DNA of 64,000 nt from JAHIKV01 sp963733145 (GTDB lineage Bacteria > Planctomycetota > Planctomycetia > Pirellulales > Thermoguttaceae), in NCBI GenBank assembly GCA_963733145.1, contig CAVTCJ010000005.1, forward strand, positions 310,001-374,000, written 5' to 3'. A program made the position numbers and the translations under genes. The notes beneath the pieces were generated by a model that was given only the letters and a program-made list of their open reading frames with translations, made no database searches and was not told the DNA's origin. Below, piece by piece: positions 28,845 through 36,959 of this stretch (position 1 is its first letter; every line of letters begins with the position of its first letter).

Positions 28845-30284
28845 ACCATGTACCCCCGCGGAAAAATCGAATCGCCCAATCCATCGTCGATATGCGGAGG
28901 AACCGCCGCCAACTCGCAAGCCGTCGGAAGCGCAATGGCCAGCGCCGTCGCCCTGTCGGCGTGCCCGCTTTCATCCCGCGTCGATTCCAACTTGAACCCG
29001 TAAGACTTTTCGACGATCGACAGCCGCGAAAGGTTTGCCAGCAATGCGTCATCGCGGTATAGTTCGATCCGATGGGACCGGAAAGTTTCCAGCAGCGTTG
29101 ACGCCATCCGCGTCAAGTTCTGCCCGACAAAGGGGACCGGCTCGCAACGCACCCCGTCTTGCGCAGCCGTTGGGCGAGATATTCGCATTGCCAAGGATCG
29201 TAAAATACGCCGGTAATCCCCAGCCGTTGCGATTGCGTCAATACGCCCATGCGAACGCGCTCGAGGTTGACCGATTCGCCGGCCGTCGGCTTCCACGATT
29301 CGACCCAGGCCAGTTTGACGCGGGCCGTCGAATGGTCGCAAGCCAACACCACAAACGCGGAATGATCCCGCTTGACGCCAAGGTCCAGCCCTGCAATGCA
29401 ACTGTGGCCGGGCAAGTTGCTCCACATCGGCCCGTCCAGAGTGACCGCCGCTTCGATGTCCGCCGCGTCCAGCGCGTCGCCGCCGCCGGTTGACCACTGA
29501 TTCATCCATAAACGGCGATAAACGGCGTCGGGCAACAAGCGTTTTTGCTCTGCCAATGTTTTTTCGGTTATCCAACTTGCCTTCGGCCCGTCCAGCCGAG
29601 AAAAGTACCAGTCCGGGCTTGTCCGGGCGTTCTCGCGTACTGTCCATTGCCACGATGTACCTTGCCCAACTCCAGCATTGGCGATAACGATAAACAAACA
29701 GTTCGCCCTCTTCGCGGCCGACGAAACAAGGGAGTGCCAGAGCGTGCCGTCGCCCGGCCAGTGCGTCAATTCGTCGGCGATTATCAAATCCGGCAAAACA
29801 CCCCAGCTTGACGCCGCATCACTGGATTCGATGGAAAGCTCGCCGTCACGCCCAGGATGTGAATCGGCAATGTTTTTCACGCGGAATGATTCGATGCTGA
29901 GCGTTGACCCGAGCAACGGATTCAGCCGCGTCAAGGTCTGCATCGCATCGCGCAGCAGCCGGGCTTGGTCGCGGTCGGCCGCATAGGCAAACCCTCGGAT
30001 CGGCCGGGTGGCAAACGTCAGCACCCATGACGCCAAAACGGCAAGGTCGGTCGTTTTACTGTGACCTCGGGGTGCTTGAGGTATGCCTGCGCAGGCCCCG
30101 TGGCATCGAAGTGGCGACCGTTGCACCGCATCAGCGACTGGTCCAGGGCCGCAAAGTCGGCGGCCTGCCAACCTTCTATCACGTCCCCAGACGCCGGGGT
30201 TGGCCGTTCACGTCTACAATGAGGTCGGCGAAATGCGCCGGGGTTGGCCGCATACTCCCTCAGTCGGCTGGTTTGCAACGTCAT
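28841..30284 (-). CDS. terL: Phage terminase large subunit (frameshifts near 30,225, 30,185, 30,070 and 29,165)
   Basis: The start at 30284 (MTLQTSRLREYAANPGAF) overlaps the stop of the small gene upstream (ATGA). After a short third-frame stretch (ADLIVDVNGQPRRLG) the ATPase begins: PRGHSKTTDLAVLASW is the Walker-A-like loop and LPDLIIADELTHWPGDG the Walker B with catalytic Glu. The nuclease domain has IAGLDLGVKRDHSAFVVLA and GVFYDPWQCEYLAQRL with metal-binding Asp residues, and the protein ends with ADRATALAIALPTA. Joined length is about 480 residues, normal for TerL. It powers DNA packaging into proheads. Confidence 0.85.
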
Positions 30285-30430
30285 GGCCGGGCCTCGCGTT
30301 TCCGTTCGGCCCGCCGCTTCGCCGCCGCCGCCCGCCGCGCGGATCGACCCTCCATGCGGCGTTCGGCCCGCCGCTTCGCCGATGCTACTGACAACGCCAT
30401 GCTCACCTGTCGGTTTATGTACATGCTCAT
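30281..30430 (-). CDS. Small basic protein between terminase genes
   Basis: The ATG at 30430 overlaps the stop of the upstream gene (ATGA), and its own stop overlaps the terL start (ATGA). The 49 residues (MSMYINRQVSMALSVASAKR then Arg/Ala-rich repeats) are very basic. The two ATGA overlaps support a real gene in a coupled operon. Nucleic-acid binding is likely from charge alone. Confidence 0.55.
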   Translation of the reverse strand: MSMYINRQVSMALSVASAKRRAERRMEGRSARRAAAAKRRAERKREARP

Positions 30431-30918
30431 TCCCTTCCCTGGTCGATTCCGAAGTCCGTCGCGTGCTGTGCCTCTGGAATCCCCAGCGTTGCGCCTGCCG
30501 CGTCCGCCTGCCCGACGGCGGGTTGTAAAAAAGCATCCAAGAGCCGCCCAGGGATCGGCCGTCGCCCGGCCGTCGCCTAGCAATGCCTCGAGCGCGTTGT
30601 CCCTCTCCCGCGTCCAACGGCCGATGCTTTCCCGATGAGAACGTAGCTCTTCGGTTGGCATATCGGGCCGATCCTGAATCGTCAGTTCCGCAATTCGGCA
30701 GTTGAATTCAAGCCGGCATAAGCTCTGAGTGGCGCAGGCCTGTAGGAGAGTAAGCCCATCACCTTTCGCCCTCAGTAGAGATTCGACCCCACGGCGCAGC
30801 CGTAGGACGTCTTGATACGGTTGGGAGTACCGCTTGCCGAGCTCTCGCCAAGACCACGCCCGGCCTTGATGATCGGCGACCCGTCCGCAATGCGTTGACG
30901 TTTCCAAGTGGTGCGCAT
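30427..30918 (-). CDS. Putative small terminase subunit / HTH protein (frameshifts near 30,855 and 30,530)
   Basis: Start at 30918 (MRTTWKRQRIADGSPIIKAG). Coding shifts to a frame with a helix-turn-helix-like segment (WSWRELGKRYSQPYQDVLRL) and long helices (MPTEELRSHRESIGRWTRER), then shifts again (DAFLQPAVGQADAAGATLG) and ends at 30427. Joined length is about 163 residues. Position directly upstream of terL and the DNA-binding plus helical layout fit a small terminase, which recognises the packaging site. No diagnostic family motif is visible. Confidence 0.5.
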
Positions 30919-31339
30919 GCCAACCCCCTATCGGTAGTGATAATGTCGTTTTTCCCGTGCTTTTCGGCAACATTCCACGGTAACACTTCCCCGAAAAATC
31001 CCGCTTTTCCCGTGGTTTCCGGGGTGCAACAGCGGATTAGGTATCCCGTTGCCCAACGTCAAACCGGGGACCGCAGCCAACAGCCGGGCAAGCCTTTCCC
31101 CCTTTGCAGAGGTGTCAGGCCGATCCGGGCTTGTTCGGGTGGCCGGCGGGTTGGTGTCGGCGTTCGGAAGTCTGCTGGTACTTTGTCCCCCAGGGACCAT
31201 TCGGGATTTTCGACCATCATCGAAACATGGAGGAGGACCACCACCACACGGGACACCTATTACATAGGTGTGTCCCGATAGGTGGTAGTCACCTTTCGGG
31301 ACGACTATCCCGATAGACTTATCCCGACTGTCCCGATAG
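30919..31339. promoter_or_regulatory. Non-coding control region with TCCCGATAG repeats and hairpins
   Basis: Three exact TCCCGATAG copies lie at 31273, 31308 and 31331, with a related TCCCGAC at 31322. Two hairpins overlap them: GGACACCTAT...ATAGGTGTGTCC (about 31250-31276) and TCCCGATAGGTG...CACCTTTCGGGA (31273-31300). No ORF is convincing. The region sits between the ATPase gene and the packaging genes and could be an origin, a packaging site or an operator. Confidence 0.55.
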
Positions 31340-32588
31340 CTACTCATGGGTGGTATCATCTGCCAGCTTGAAACCGGCGTAAGGGGTTTTGCGGTTAGAT
31401 CGAATGATTTCGCAGGGCACAACGGAGCCTTCGTCAACCAATTGAGCGAAGGCGGGGTTAAAACGACTGGTGTGAATCTCAGCAGCAAGGCGGGCGATTG
31501 TCTTGCTTTCTCCGTTTGGAAACTTTACCAGGGTGTTGCAAATAGTCCGCTTGTCGCGCTCGAGCCGCTCTTGACGCTCGGCTTGCTTTTTGACTTCCTT
31601 GCGGTTTTGTACCTGTTCACGGGCTTCGTCGGCCCGCATGAGGTTGACTTTCCAGAATCGGCCCCCGGGTGTCTCTCGCGTGCCTTCGGCCACGTCAACT
31701 GCCCACAAGGCGGAATGTCCGGCCGATCCGCCGACGTTTAGCCATAGGTGGTGATCCCCGGTTCCAGGTTCGTAACGTTCCCGCCGGCCGACCAGCAACC
31801 ATTGACGGAAGTATTCTTGGAACCCTGCCCAGGCAATATCCTCCAACTCCGGCGGGGAGTAGGGGTCAACTTTTCCTTTTTTGTTATGAACGCAGAGTAG
31901 CATCGTGCAGCCGGCCGCGGCGCACACCTCGCCCATGCCGCGCAGCAATTCACCTTGAACAAAATAATTGCCGGCATCGGCTCCGGGCATACATAAATAG
32001 GCCGGGTCGATTCCCAAAACGTCAAGTTCATCATCTTCGATAAATCGCCGCACAGCGTCTTGGTGGTCAAGACTCCCAAACCGCGGCAGTTGGTCGGAAA
32101 ACACTAGGCCGTCGATGTCGCCCAGGTGATACCCGGCCGCTTGACAGATTCGCCGGGCTGTTTCCTGGATTGTCGCCATCCCAGATTCGCCTGTCATAAG
32201 GCCGACGCGACAAGCTCGGTTTGCTCGCAGCTTGCCGAGAAAGCAGCCGCCCATTGCGAGACTAATCCCCAGGTCGATGAGCAAACCCGTTTTGAGAGTC
32301 TTTTTTGCTCCGGCCAGCCCGCATGGTTGCCCCGCCACTAACACGCCGTCGATGAGATATTCCAAGTTGTAATCGGCCGCATCCAATTCCCGACAAGATA
32401 TACGACGGTATGTCAACCGCTCGCTCGCCGCCGTCCGCTCGGCAACCGCCGCGGTGCGACGGTTCGGCCTGCCAGATTTCGGCCGGCGAATCGTCAGCGA
32501 AGTCGCCAATTTCGGAAAGCAACCGGTTGCCCAATTCGATCCGCTCGGTTGTCAATGATGGCCGCAATCGGCCGTTATTGCCCGGCAT
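31340..32588 (-). CDS. RepA-like AAA ATPase / helicase (frameshift near 32,460)
   Basis: Start at 32588 (MPGNNGRLRPSLTTERIELG). It shifts after QAEPSHR into TAAVAERTAASERLTYRR and then is open to 31340. The core is a RecA-fold hexameric helicase of the RepA/AAA_25 type: a variant Walker A (GLAGAKKTLKTGLLIDLGIS), a GLMTGESGMATIQETARRIC motif, a Walker-B-like strand (ELDVLGIDPAYLCMPG), and CTMLLCVHNKKGK with a sensor-like His/Asn. The C-terminal tail (NTLVKFPNGESKTIARLAAE) is winged-helix-like. Joined length is about 415 residues. It probably drives replication of the element after excision. Confidence 0.8.
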
Positions 32589-32840
32589 TTTGCTCTTCCG
32601 TGATAAATTCCGTAGGCGACTCCGCCGCCAGCTTGTCAAAAAAGTCGAGAAGGTCGCGGCCTATGACATAATCGTTGCGCCCGAAAACGAGTCGTTTTAA
32701 GACCCACGCGCTTGGCATGCGCGACGGACTTACGCGCCCGACTTGAGCCGCCGCGCCGCGTCAGACAGTAGCAGCAACTCGTCGGCGCGAATCCCGCCGA
32801 CCGCCGGCCGCGCTACCTCTCTTATCGCCTTCCTTGGCAT
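32575..32840 (-). CDS. Small HTH (excisionase-like) protein (two frameshifts)
   Basis: Start at 32840 (MPRKAIREVARPAVGGIRAD). It reads IRADELLLLSDAARRLKSGA, then in other frames KSVAHAKRVGLKTTRF and FGRNDYVIGRDLLDFFDKLA, ending at 32575. This order parallels the intact protein at 33227 (VRADELLTLREFGRRL ... RRGLRTILVGRVKFVLGSDAL), which is how the pieces were joined. Length is about 88 residues. It overlaps the start of the ATPase gene. Confidence 0.55.
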
Positions 32841-33030
32841 CGCTCGCCCTCCTGAATTGCCCGCCGGTTGCGGTCGAGATGCTCTTGCAAATCGCGCAGC
32901 GCATAACGGCGCTGATTACCAACAATGTAAAATGGAATGTGACGGACCGGCCCGGCTCCAACGCAGAAGAGCTGCGCCTGTTGACGCCCAAAAAACGGGC
33001 CGCAGCCTGGACGGAAATTAGATCATTCAT
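32822..33030 (-). CDS. HTH_17/MerR-like excisionase (frameshift near 32,990)
   Basis: Start at 33030 (MNDLISVQAAARFLGVNR), a typical beginning of excisionase-type winged HTH proteins. The continuation lies in another frame (AQLFCVGAGPVRHIPFYIVG, then NQRRYALRDLQEHLDRN), again typical: a wing followed by the Tyr/Leu-rich helix. Length is about 68 residues. It overlaps the next gene by 19 bases. Likely controls excision or early promoters of the element. Confidence 0.65.
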
Positions 33031-33226
33031 AATCTGAGAGTCCCAATAGCGACAATTCCCCAGTTGGTTTAAACCAACACGTGCGGTTTCTTGTGGCCAG
33101 TGCAACTCCTCCGAGATCGCCGCGGGTGAAGAACCGCTGCCACTCGGATATTGAATGATCGTGTCCTAAAGAATCTTCACGGACGTTTAGTTATGCCATA
33201 TAATTTACAATTGTCCCAAACCATTG

Positions 33227-33535
33227 TCAAGGGGCGATTGCGTTTCCCTCAACATCCGGCCGGCCTACGCGGGAGCTACCCGCAAACCCGGGTGTGTTTT
33301 CCTCTAACTCATTGTACTGGCGTACACCCATCCGCCTGAACCAATCGAGGGCGTCACTGCCCAGGACAAACTTTACCCGCCCCACAAGAATCGTGCGCAG
33401 CCCTCGTCGTTGACAATCGCACAAAGCACGGCTTGCCAGTCCCAACCTCCGACCAAACTCACGTAGGGTCAAAAGTTCATCAGCGCGAACCGAACCGCAT
33501 CCGATGGAGGGCGTATGGCCCGGACGTTTTACCAT
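33227..33535 (-). CDS. HTH excisionase-like regulator
   Basis: The ATG at 33535 (MVKRPGHTPSIGCGSVRADE), with a GGAG about 10 bases upstream, gives 102 residues in an intact frame. The core ADELLTLREFGRRLGLASRA ... GLRTILVGRVKFVLGSDALD is a winged HTH of the excisionase family with a C-terminal unstructured tail. It is the gene nearest the right end (attR). Confidence 0.65.
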   Translation of the reverse strand: MVKRPGHTPSIGCGSVRADELLTLREFGRRLGLASRALCDCQRRGLRTILVGRVKFVLGSDALDWFRRMGVRQYNELEENTPGFAGSSRVGRPDVEGNAIAP

Positions 33536-33704
33536 TGGGGAGTTCTCCACTCGCATTATACACGATACGGATGTTGCCAAAAGTGTTGCCAAAACCGGCA
33601 TCGGATCATCATCGGCATATCATAGGCCGATGATGGGGATAGCGTATTTCCCGAGAAAAACCACTATCAGCCTATTGTCGGCATAGTGTAAGACTGTATA
33701 CTAA

Positions 33705-33751
33705 GGACTGAAAATCCGCGTGTCGTGGGCGCAACTCCCACCCTGTCCACT
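33705..33751 (+). other. attR core, 47-bp direct repeat of the tRNA-Phe 3' end
   Basis: Identical to 23712-23758. It begins after CTAA with GGACTGAAAATCC and ends TGTCCACT. No tRNA 5' half is present here, as expected for the displaced original 3' end. Confidence 0.92.
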
Positions 33752-33763
33752 GATAACCGCCCA

Positions 33764-34228
33764 CTACTGATAGTATTGGGGGTGGTTCGGCCAAATCGCG
33801 CCTGTGGATTCGTCGTATTGCCATCCGGTGCCCCCCGCCACGACCCCCGTCGGTGTTTTTCCCGGCTCGCTGACCGGAGCGACGGTCTTGCTGCCGTCGT
33901 AGGGGTTCATGGGGGGTTCGAGGATATAAGGCCCGAAGGGATATTGTGGATCGCCGGCCGCGCCGATAACGCCGTCGGCGTCGGAGTGATTGGTCAGTTG
34001 CGGCAGCCCGCTTTCGATTATCGTGGGATACCGGTTTTTGTGCTGTGCCCGGTAAATTTCGATCTGCGTCTCCAGCAGATGAAGGTTATGCTTCAATAGG
34101 CTCTGCTTGGCGTCGTCGGTGGTGCCCAAGAATCGCGGAATGACCATTCCCGCCAGCACCGCGACGATCACGACCACCAGCAACACCTCGATCAGCGTAA
34201 AGCCGGTCTTGCGGAGATCGGAGTTCAT
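33764..34228 (-). CDS. Type II secretion-like pseudopilin (GspG-like)
   Basis: This 154-residue protein has the class III signal KTGFTLIEVLLVVVIVAVLA. Prepilin peptidase would cut before Phe, and the conserved Glu at +5 is present. A core follows with KHNLHLLETQIEIYRAQHKN and PYPFGPYI-like segments and the GspG-type NPYDGSKTVAPVSEPG loop. Such proteins polymerise into the type II secretion pseudopilus. No other gsp genes are adjacent, so it may be one of the scattered pseudopilins common in planctomycetes. Its stop is 13 bp from the element's attR. Confidence 0.85.
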   Translation of the reverse strand: MNSDLRKTGFTLIEVLLVVVIVAVLAGMVIPRFLGTTDDAKQSLLKHNLHLLETQIEIYRAQHKNRYPTIIESGLPQLTNHSDADGVIGAAGDPQYPFGPYILEPPMNPYDGSKTVAPVSEPGKTPTGVVAGGTGWQYDESTGAIWPNHPQYYQ

Positions 34229-34302
34229 GGGCGGGGCTGGTCTTGAAGGGTTGCAGAGTCGAGAAGACCGGGTACGTTTTTAGTTGGCAGTAATATCACC
34301 CA

Positions 34303-34361
34303 TTGTGGTGCAGGCGTCTCGCCTGCAATTTCCGGCGGCAGGCGAGACGCCTGCACCACAA
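34303..34361. repeat. 59-bp palindrome TTGTGGTGCAGGCGTCTCGC (copy 1)
   Basis: Arms TTGTGGTGCAGGCGTCTCGC and the reverse complement surround a short loop. A second copy is at 61198-61255. It lies between the pseudopilin and SDR genes and may serve as terminator. Confidence 0.85.
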
Positions 34362-34392
34362 GAATGGCGATATATTCTAGCTTAAATATGGC

Positions 34393-35148
34393 CTATTCCG
34401 GCCGCTCTGCGATTGTCCGGCCGCCGTCGACCGGCAGACAAACCCCGGTGACGTAATCGTTTTCCACCAGGAAGAGGACGGCTTGTGCGACATGCTCCGG
34501 ATTTCCGGGCCGTTTCAGCAGTGTGCCGGCCACCGCGCCCTGGACTTCCTGGTCCGTCAGCTCGTCGGGCAGCATTACCGGTCCCGGCAGGATGCAGTTG
34601 ACCCGCACCGCCGGATTGCGCCGGGCCAGTTCCACGGCGAAAACCCGGGTGATCGTCGGAATCGCTCCTTTGCCGGCGAAATAGGCCGCATAGTCGGCGT
34701 AGGGCCGGGCGGCGGCCCAGTCGCCGATGGTGACGATCGCCCCGCCCGACGGCTGCCGGGCCATAATCAGCCCCGCCCGTTGACAGAAAAGAAACGTTCC
34801 CAGCGTGTTGATGGAGAACTGCCGCAGGACGTCGTCCGCGGTCACTTCCTCAAGCCGCTTCCGCTCCCACACGGCGGCGGCGGTCACTAGCACGTCGATG
34901 CGGCCGAAAGGGCCGAGCACCGCGTCGAAAAGCCGCTCGACCTCGGCGGGCTGGGAAACGTCGGCCTGAAACGGCTCACAGCGGATCCCTTGCCCGTTCA
35001 ATTCGTGGGCCGTTTGCCGGGCCTCGTCGGCCGAATGGTGGTAGTGCAAGGCAACGTCGTAGCCCCGGGCGGCCAGCGTCCGAGCCACGCAATTGCCGAT
35101 GCGGCGCTTGCCGCCGCCGGTTATCAAAGCTAGTTTGTGAGTGCTCAT
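34393..35148 (-). CDS. Short-chain dehydrogenase/reductase (pteridine-reductase-like)
   Basis: The ATG at 35148 (MSTHKLALITGGGKRRIGNC) is preferred over 35163 because the Rossmann strand then starts directly. The 251-residue protein has the cofactor loop TGGGKRRIG, with Arg residues suggesting NADPH, then DVLVTAAAVWERKR in place of NAG, and the active-site Tyr/Lys in DYAAYFAGKGAIPTITRVFA. It ends VTGVCLPVDGGRTIAERPE, as in SDRs. The loop form resembles pteridine reductases and FolM. Substrate is not determinable. Confidence 0.85.
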   Translation of the reverse strand: MSTHKLALITGGGKRRIGNCVARTLAARGYDVALHYHHSADEARQTAHELNGQGIRCEPFQADVSQPAEVERLFDAVLGPFGRIDVLVTAAAVWERKRLEEVTADDVLRQFSINTLGTFLFCQRAGLIMARQPSGGAIVTIGDWAAARPYADYAAYFAGKGAIPTITRVFAVELARRNPAVRVNCILPGPVMLPDELTDQEVQGAVAGTLLKRPGNPEHVAQAVLFLVENDYVTGVCLPVDGGRTIAERPE

Positions 35149-35215
35149 GATATTTGCCAACAATGATCGTCAACCGCTTGCGGTTTCGCAAGCACAAGAA
35201 TATACCGCCTGCTTC

Positions 35216-36184
35216 TTAGCCGCTTGCGGCTTCGCAAAAATACTCCGCCAACGCCGCTTTCCAATCGGGCATCTCGGGGCCGCCCAACCCGCCGTAACCC
35301 CCGCAGTCGAGCACGCTGTACGGCGGCCGCGGCGCCGCCGCCCCATATTCCGCCGTGCTGATCGGCCGGACGGCAACGTTCATTCGAGCCAGCCGGAATA
35401 TCTCGACGGCAAACTCGCGCCAGGTCGTCTCTCCGCCGTTGGTCACGTGGTACGTTCCCCAGGGGACTGTCCCAATTTTCGCGGCGTGAGGGGCGCGGCC
35501 CCGCGAACTAGCTCTGCCGCCGCGAAAATGGGACTGTCCCCCTGCCGCCCCGTGAACGGTTACAGGCACCGCCGCACCGCCTTGCTCCAATAAGAATAAT
35601 ATCGCCCGGGCAAGGTGCGGAACGTAGGTCGGCGTGCAGTGCTGATCGTCGACCACGCGCAGCTCGGGCCGCTCGCCGCCCAGCCGCAGCATCGTGCGGA
35701 CGAAGTTCGCCGCGCGGCGGTCCGTAGGCCGGGCGTACAGCCCGCAGGAGCGGACGATCAGATGTTTGGGATGCCGCGCGGCCGCCCGCTCGCCGTCGAG
35801 CTTTGTCCGGGCGTAGACCCCTTGCGGCGCGGGCGGATCGTCTTCGCGCCAGGGGCGCGGCGCGGCCGGCGCGGCGCCGAACACATAATCGGTGCTGATC
35901 TGCACCAGGGGGCAGTTCAACTCGCCGCAGGCCCGCACCAGATGCTCGACAGCCGCGACGTTCACCGCCCGGCATTTCTCCGGCTCGCTCTCGGCCTTAT
36001 CCACTTGCGTGTAAGCGGCGCAGTTGACGATCGCCGAGGGGCGCAGGCCGCGCATTTTTTCCAGCACCGCCCGGTCGTCGGTCAGATCGAGCGTGTCGAG
36101 GTCCACGCCCGTCGCCCGCCCGCCGAGCAATCGGCACAACTCGCCGCCCAACTGGCCATAAGCTCCGGTGACGATGATGCTCAT
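35216..36184 (-). CDS. rfbD: dTDP-4-dehydrorhamnose reductase with an in-frame palindromic-element insertion
   Basis: This 322-residue protein makes dTDP-L-rhamnose by reducing the 4-keto intermediate. It has GAYGQLGGELCRLLG (NAD(P) loop), STDYVFGAAPA, and the catalytic Y-x-x-x-K in GVYARTKLDGER. DQHCTPTYVPHLARAI is the substrate region. Residues about 206-242 (VTVHGAAGGQSHFRGGRASS then RGRAPHAAKIGTVPW) have no place in the family. They are encoded by bases 35457-35578, a copy of the GGGACTGTCCC palindromic element. The normal sequence resumes at GTYHVTNGGETTWREFAVEI. The frame stays open across the insert. Confidence 0.88.
   Translation of the reverse strand: MSIIVTGAYGQLGGELCRLLGGRATGVDLDTLDLTDDRAVLEKMRGLRPSAIVNCAAYTQVDKAESEPEKCRAVNVAAVEHLVRACGELNCPLVQISTDYVFGAAPAAPRPWREDDPPAPQGVYARTKLDGERAAARHPKHLIVRSCGLYARPTDRRAANFVRTMLRLGGERPELRVVDDQHCTPTYVPHLARAILFLLEQGGAAVPVTVHGAAGGQSHFRGGRASSRGRAPHAAKIGTVPWGTYHVTNGGETTWREFAVEIFRLARMNVAVRPISTAEYGAAAPRPPYSVLDCGGYGGLGGPEMPDWKAALAEYFCEAASG
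35457..35578 (-). repeat. GGGACTGTCCC palindromic element inside rfbD
   Basis: Inverted arms GGGGACTGTCCCAATTTTCG and CGAAAATGGGACTGTCCCC surround the loop, ending with GTGAACGGTTAC, the terminus seen in the intergenic copies at 40563 and 54432. Only the first of the two modules is present. Confidence 0.88.
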
Positions 36185-36233
36185 GTGAAAAAATGGGGGA
36201 GATGGCGAGGAGAATGGTTATAAGAGTAATGCG

Positions 36234-36340
36234 CTCGTCCAAAAACTACTTGTAGCACAGCCGCCCCCGGCTGTGCGAATCGGCATGGACAGCCGGGGGC
36301 GGCTGTCCTACATATACCGAAGTTGTTTATGGACGACCGC
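36234..36340. repeat. MITE-like element, GTCGTCCAAAAACAACTT family (copy 2)
   Basis: Left end CTCGTCCAAAAACTACTTGT, right end AAGTTGTTTATGGACGAC, interior GCACAGCCGCCCCCGGCTGT inverted arms. It resembles 6453-6587 but lacks one interior arm. The gap 36185-36484 holds nothing else recognisable. Confidence 0.85.
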
Positions 36341-36484
36341 TAAGCATTTATTACAAGGTCTTTTCATCAAAAACACCATTTCTTACTCAAGACCGGGCTG
36401 CCGCCTTTCTCGATAGTCTGGCTTGAAGGGGAACAAGGATGTAGAATATGATAGTGTCGAATGGCGTTTGGAGGAAGTGACGTT

Positions 36485-36736
36485 ATGAGCACGATAGAAA
36501 TAAAATCCCGGGTTGGGGCCGACGGCGTCTTGGAAATCTCTCTTCCTCACGGCCTCGGTGAAGCCAATCGAGAGGTAAAGGTCGTGGTGGAGCCGGCGGA
36601 AACACCCTCGGCCCCGTGTTCTAATCGTAAAGAGTGGCGGGAGTTTGTCTACCGCATGGAGGGTTGCATTTCCGATCCGACTTTTCAGCGCCCGGATCAG
36701 GGGGAATATGAGAGACGCGGCGAGGCTTTCCCGTGA
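36485..36736 (+). CDS. VapB-like antitoxin
   Basis: The ATG at 36485 (MSTIEIKSRVGADGVLEISL) gives 83 residues. The N-terminal part resembles short antitoxins of the type IEIKSRV-G-DGVLEISLPHG followed by EANREVKVVVEPAE. The C-terminal part (WREFVYRMEGCISDPTFQRP) is the usual toxin-binding tail. Its stop overlaps a GTG start of a PIN fragment (GTGA at 36733-36736), the normal antitoxin-toxin coupling. Confidence 0.65.
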   Translation: MSTIEIKSRVGADGVLEISLPHGLGEANREVKVVVEPAETPSAPCSNRKEWREFVYRMEGCISDPTFQRPDQGEYERRGEAFP

Positions 36737-36882
36737 AGTGGATGCTCGACACAAACGCCGCCTTGGCCTTCAAGGCCGCCTCGATCCTTCGCCGCTTCGC
36801 ACCCATGTTTTCCTCCGAGAATTGGACCAATCCTACCACGGATTCGACTCAAAATCGTGGTCCAGTTTTCTCTGTCCACTAA
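36733..36882 (+). pseudogene. Truncated PIN-domain toxin (VapC) remnant
   Basis: GTG start, then VKWMLDTNAALAF, the standard opening of VapC with the first catalytic Asp. After about 15 residues the PIN sequence is lost and the frame ends at 36880-36882 with unrelated residues. No later PIN motif is visible. The toxin is therefore dead while the antitoxin is intact. Confidence 0.65.
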
Positions 36883-36959
36883 AAGAATAGGATATTGAAA
36901 GAATATTTTCCGCCCTCTGGCGACCTAACCACATCCCCTTTTTGAAGCGGAGGTGATTT

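Noticed and set aside
31059..31316. Small plus-strand frames in the island control region
   Set aside because: None has a ribosome site or a plausible composition. The repeats and hairpins suggest a regulatory region.
36383..36754. 123-codon minus-strand frame near vapB
   Set aside because: It is antisense to the vapB-like gene, which has a coupled GTGA overlap with the PIN remnant.
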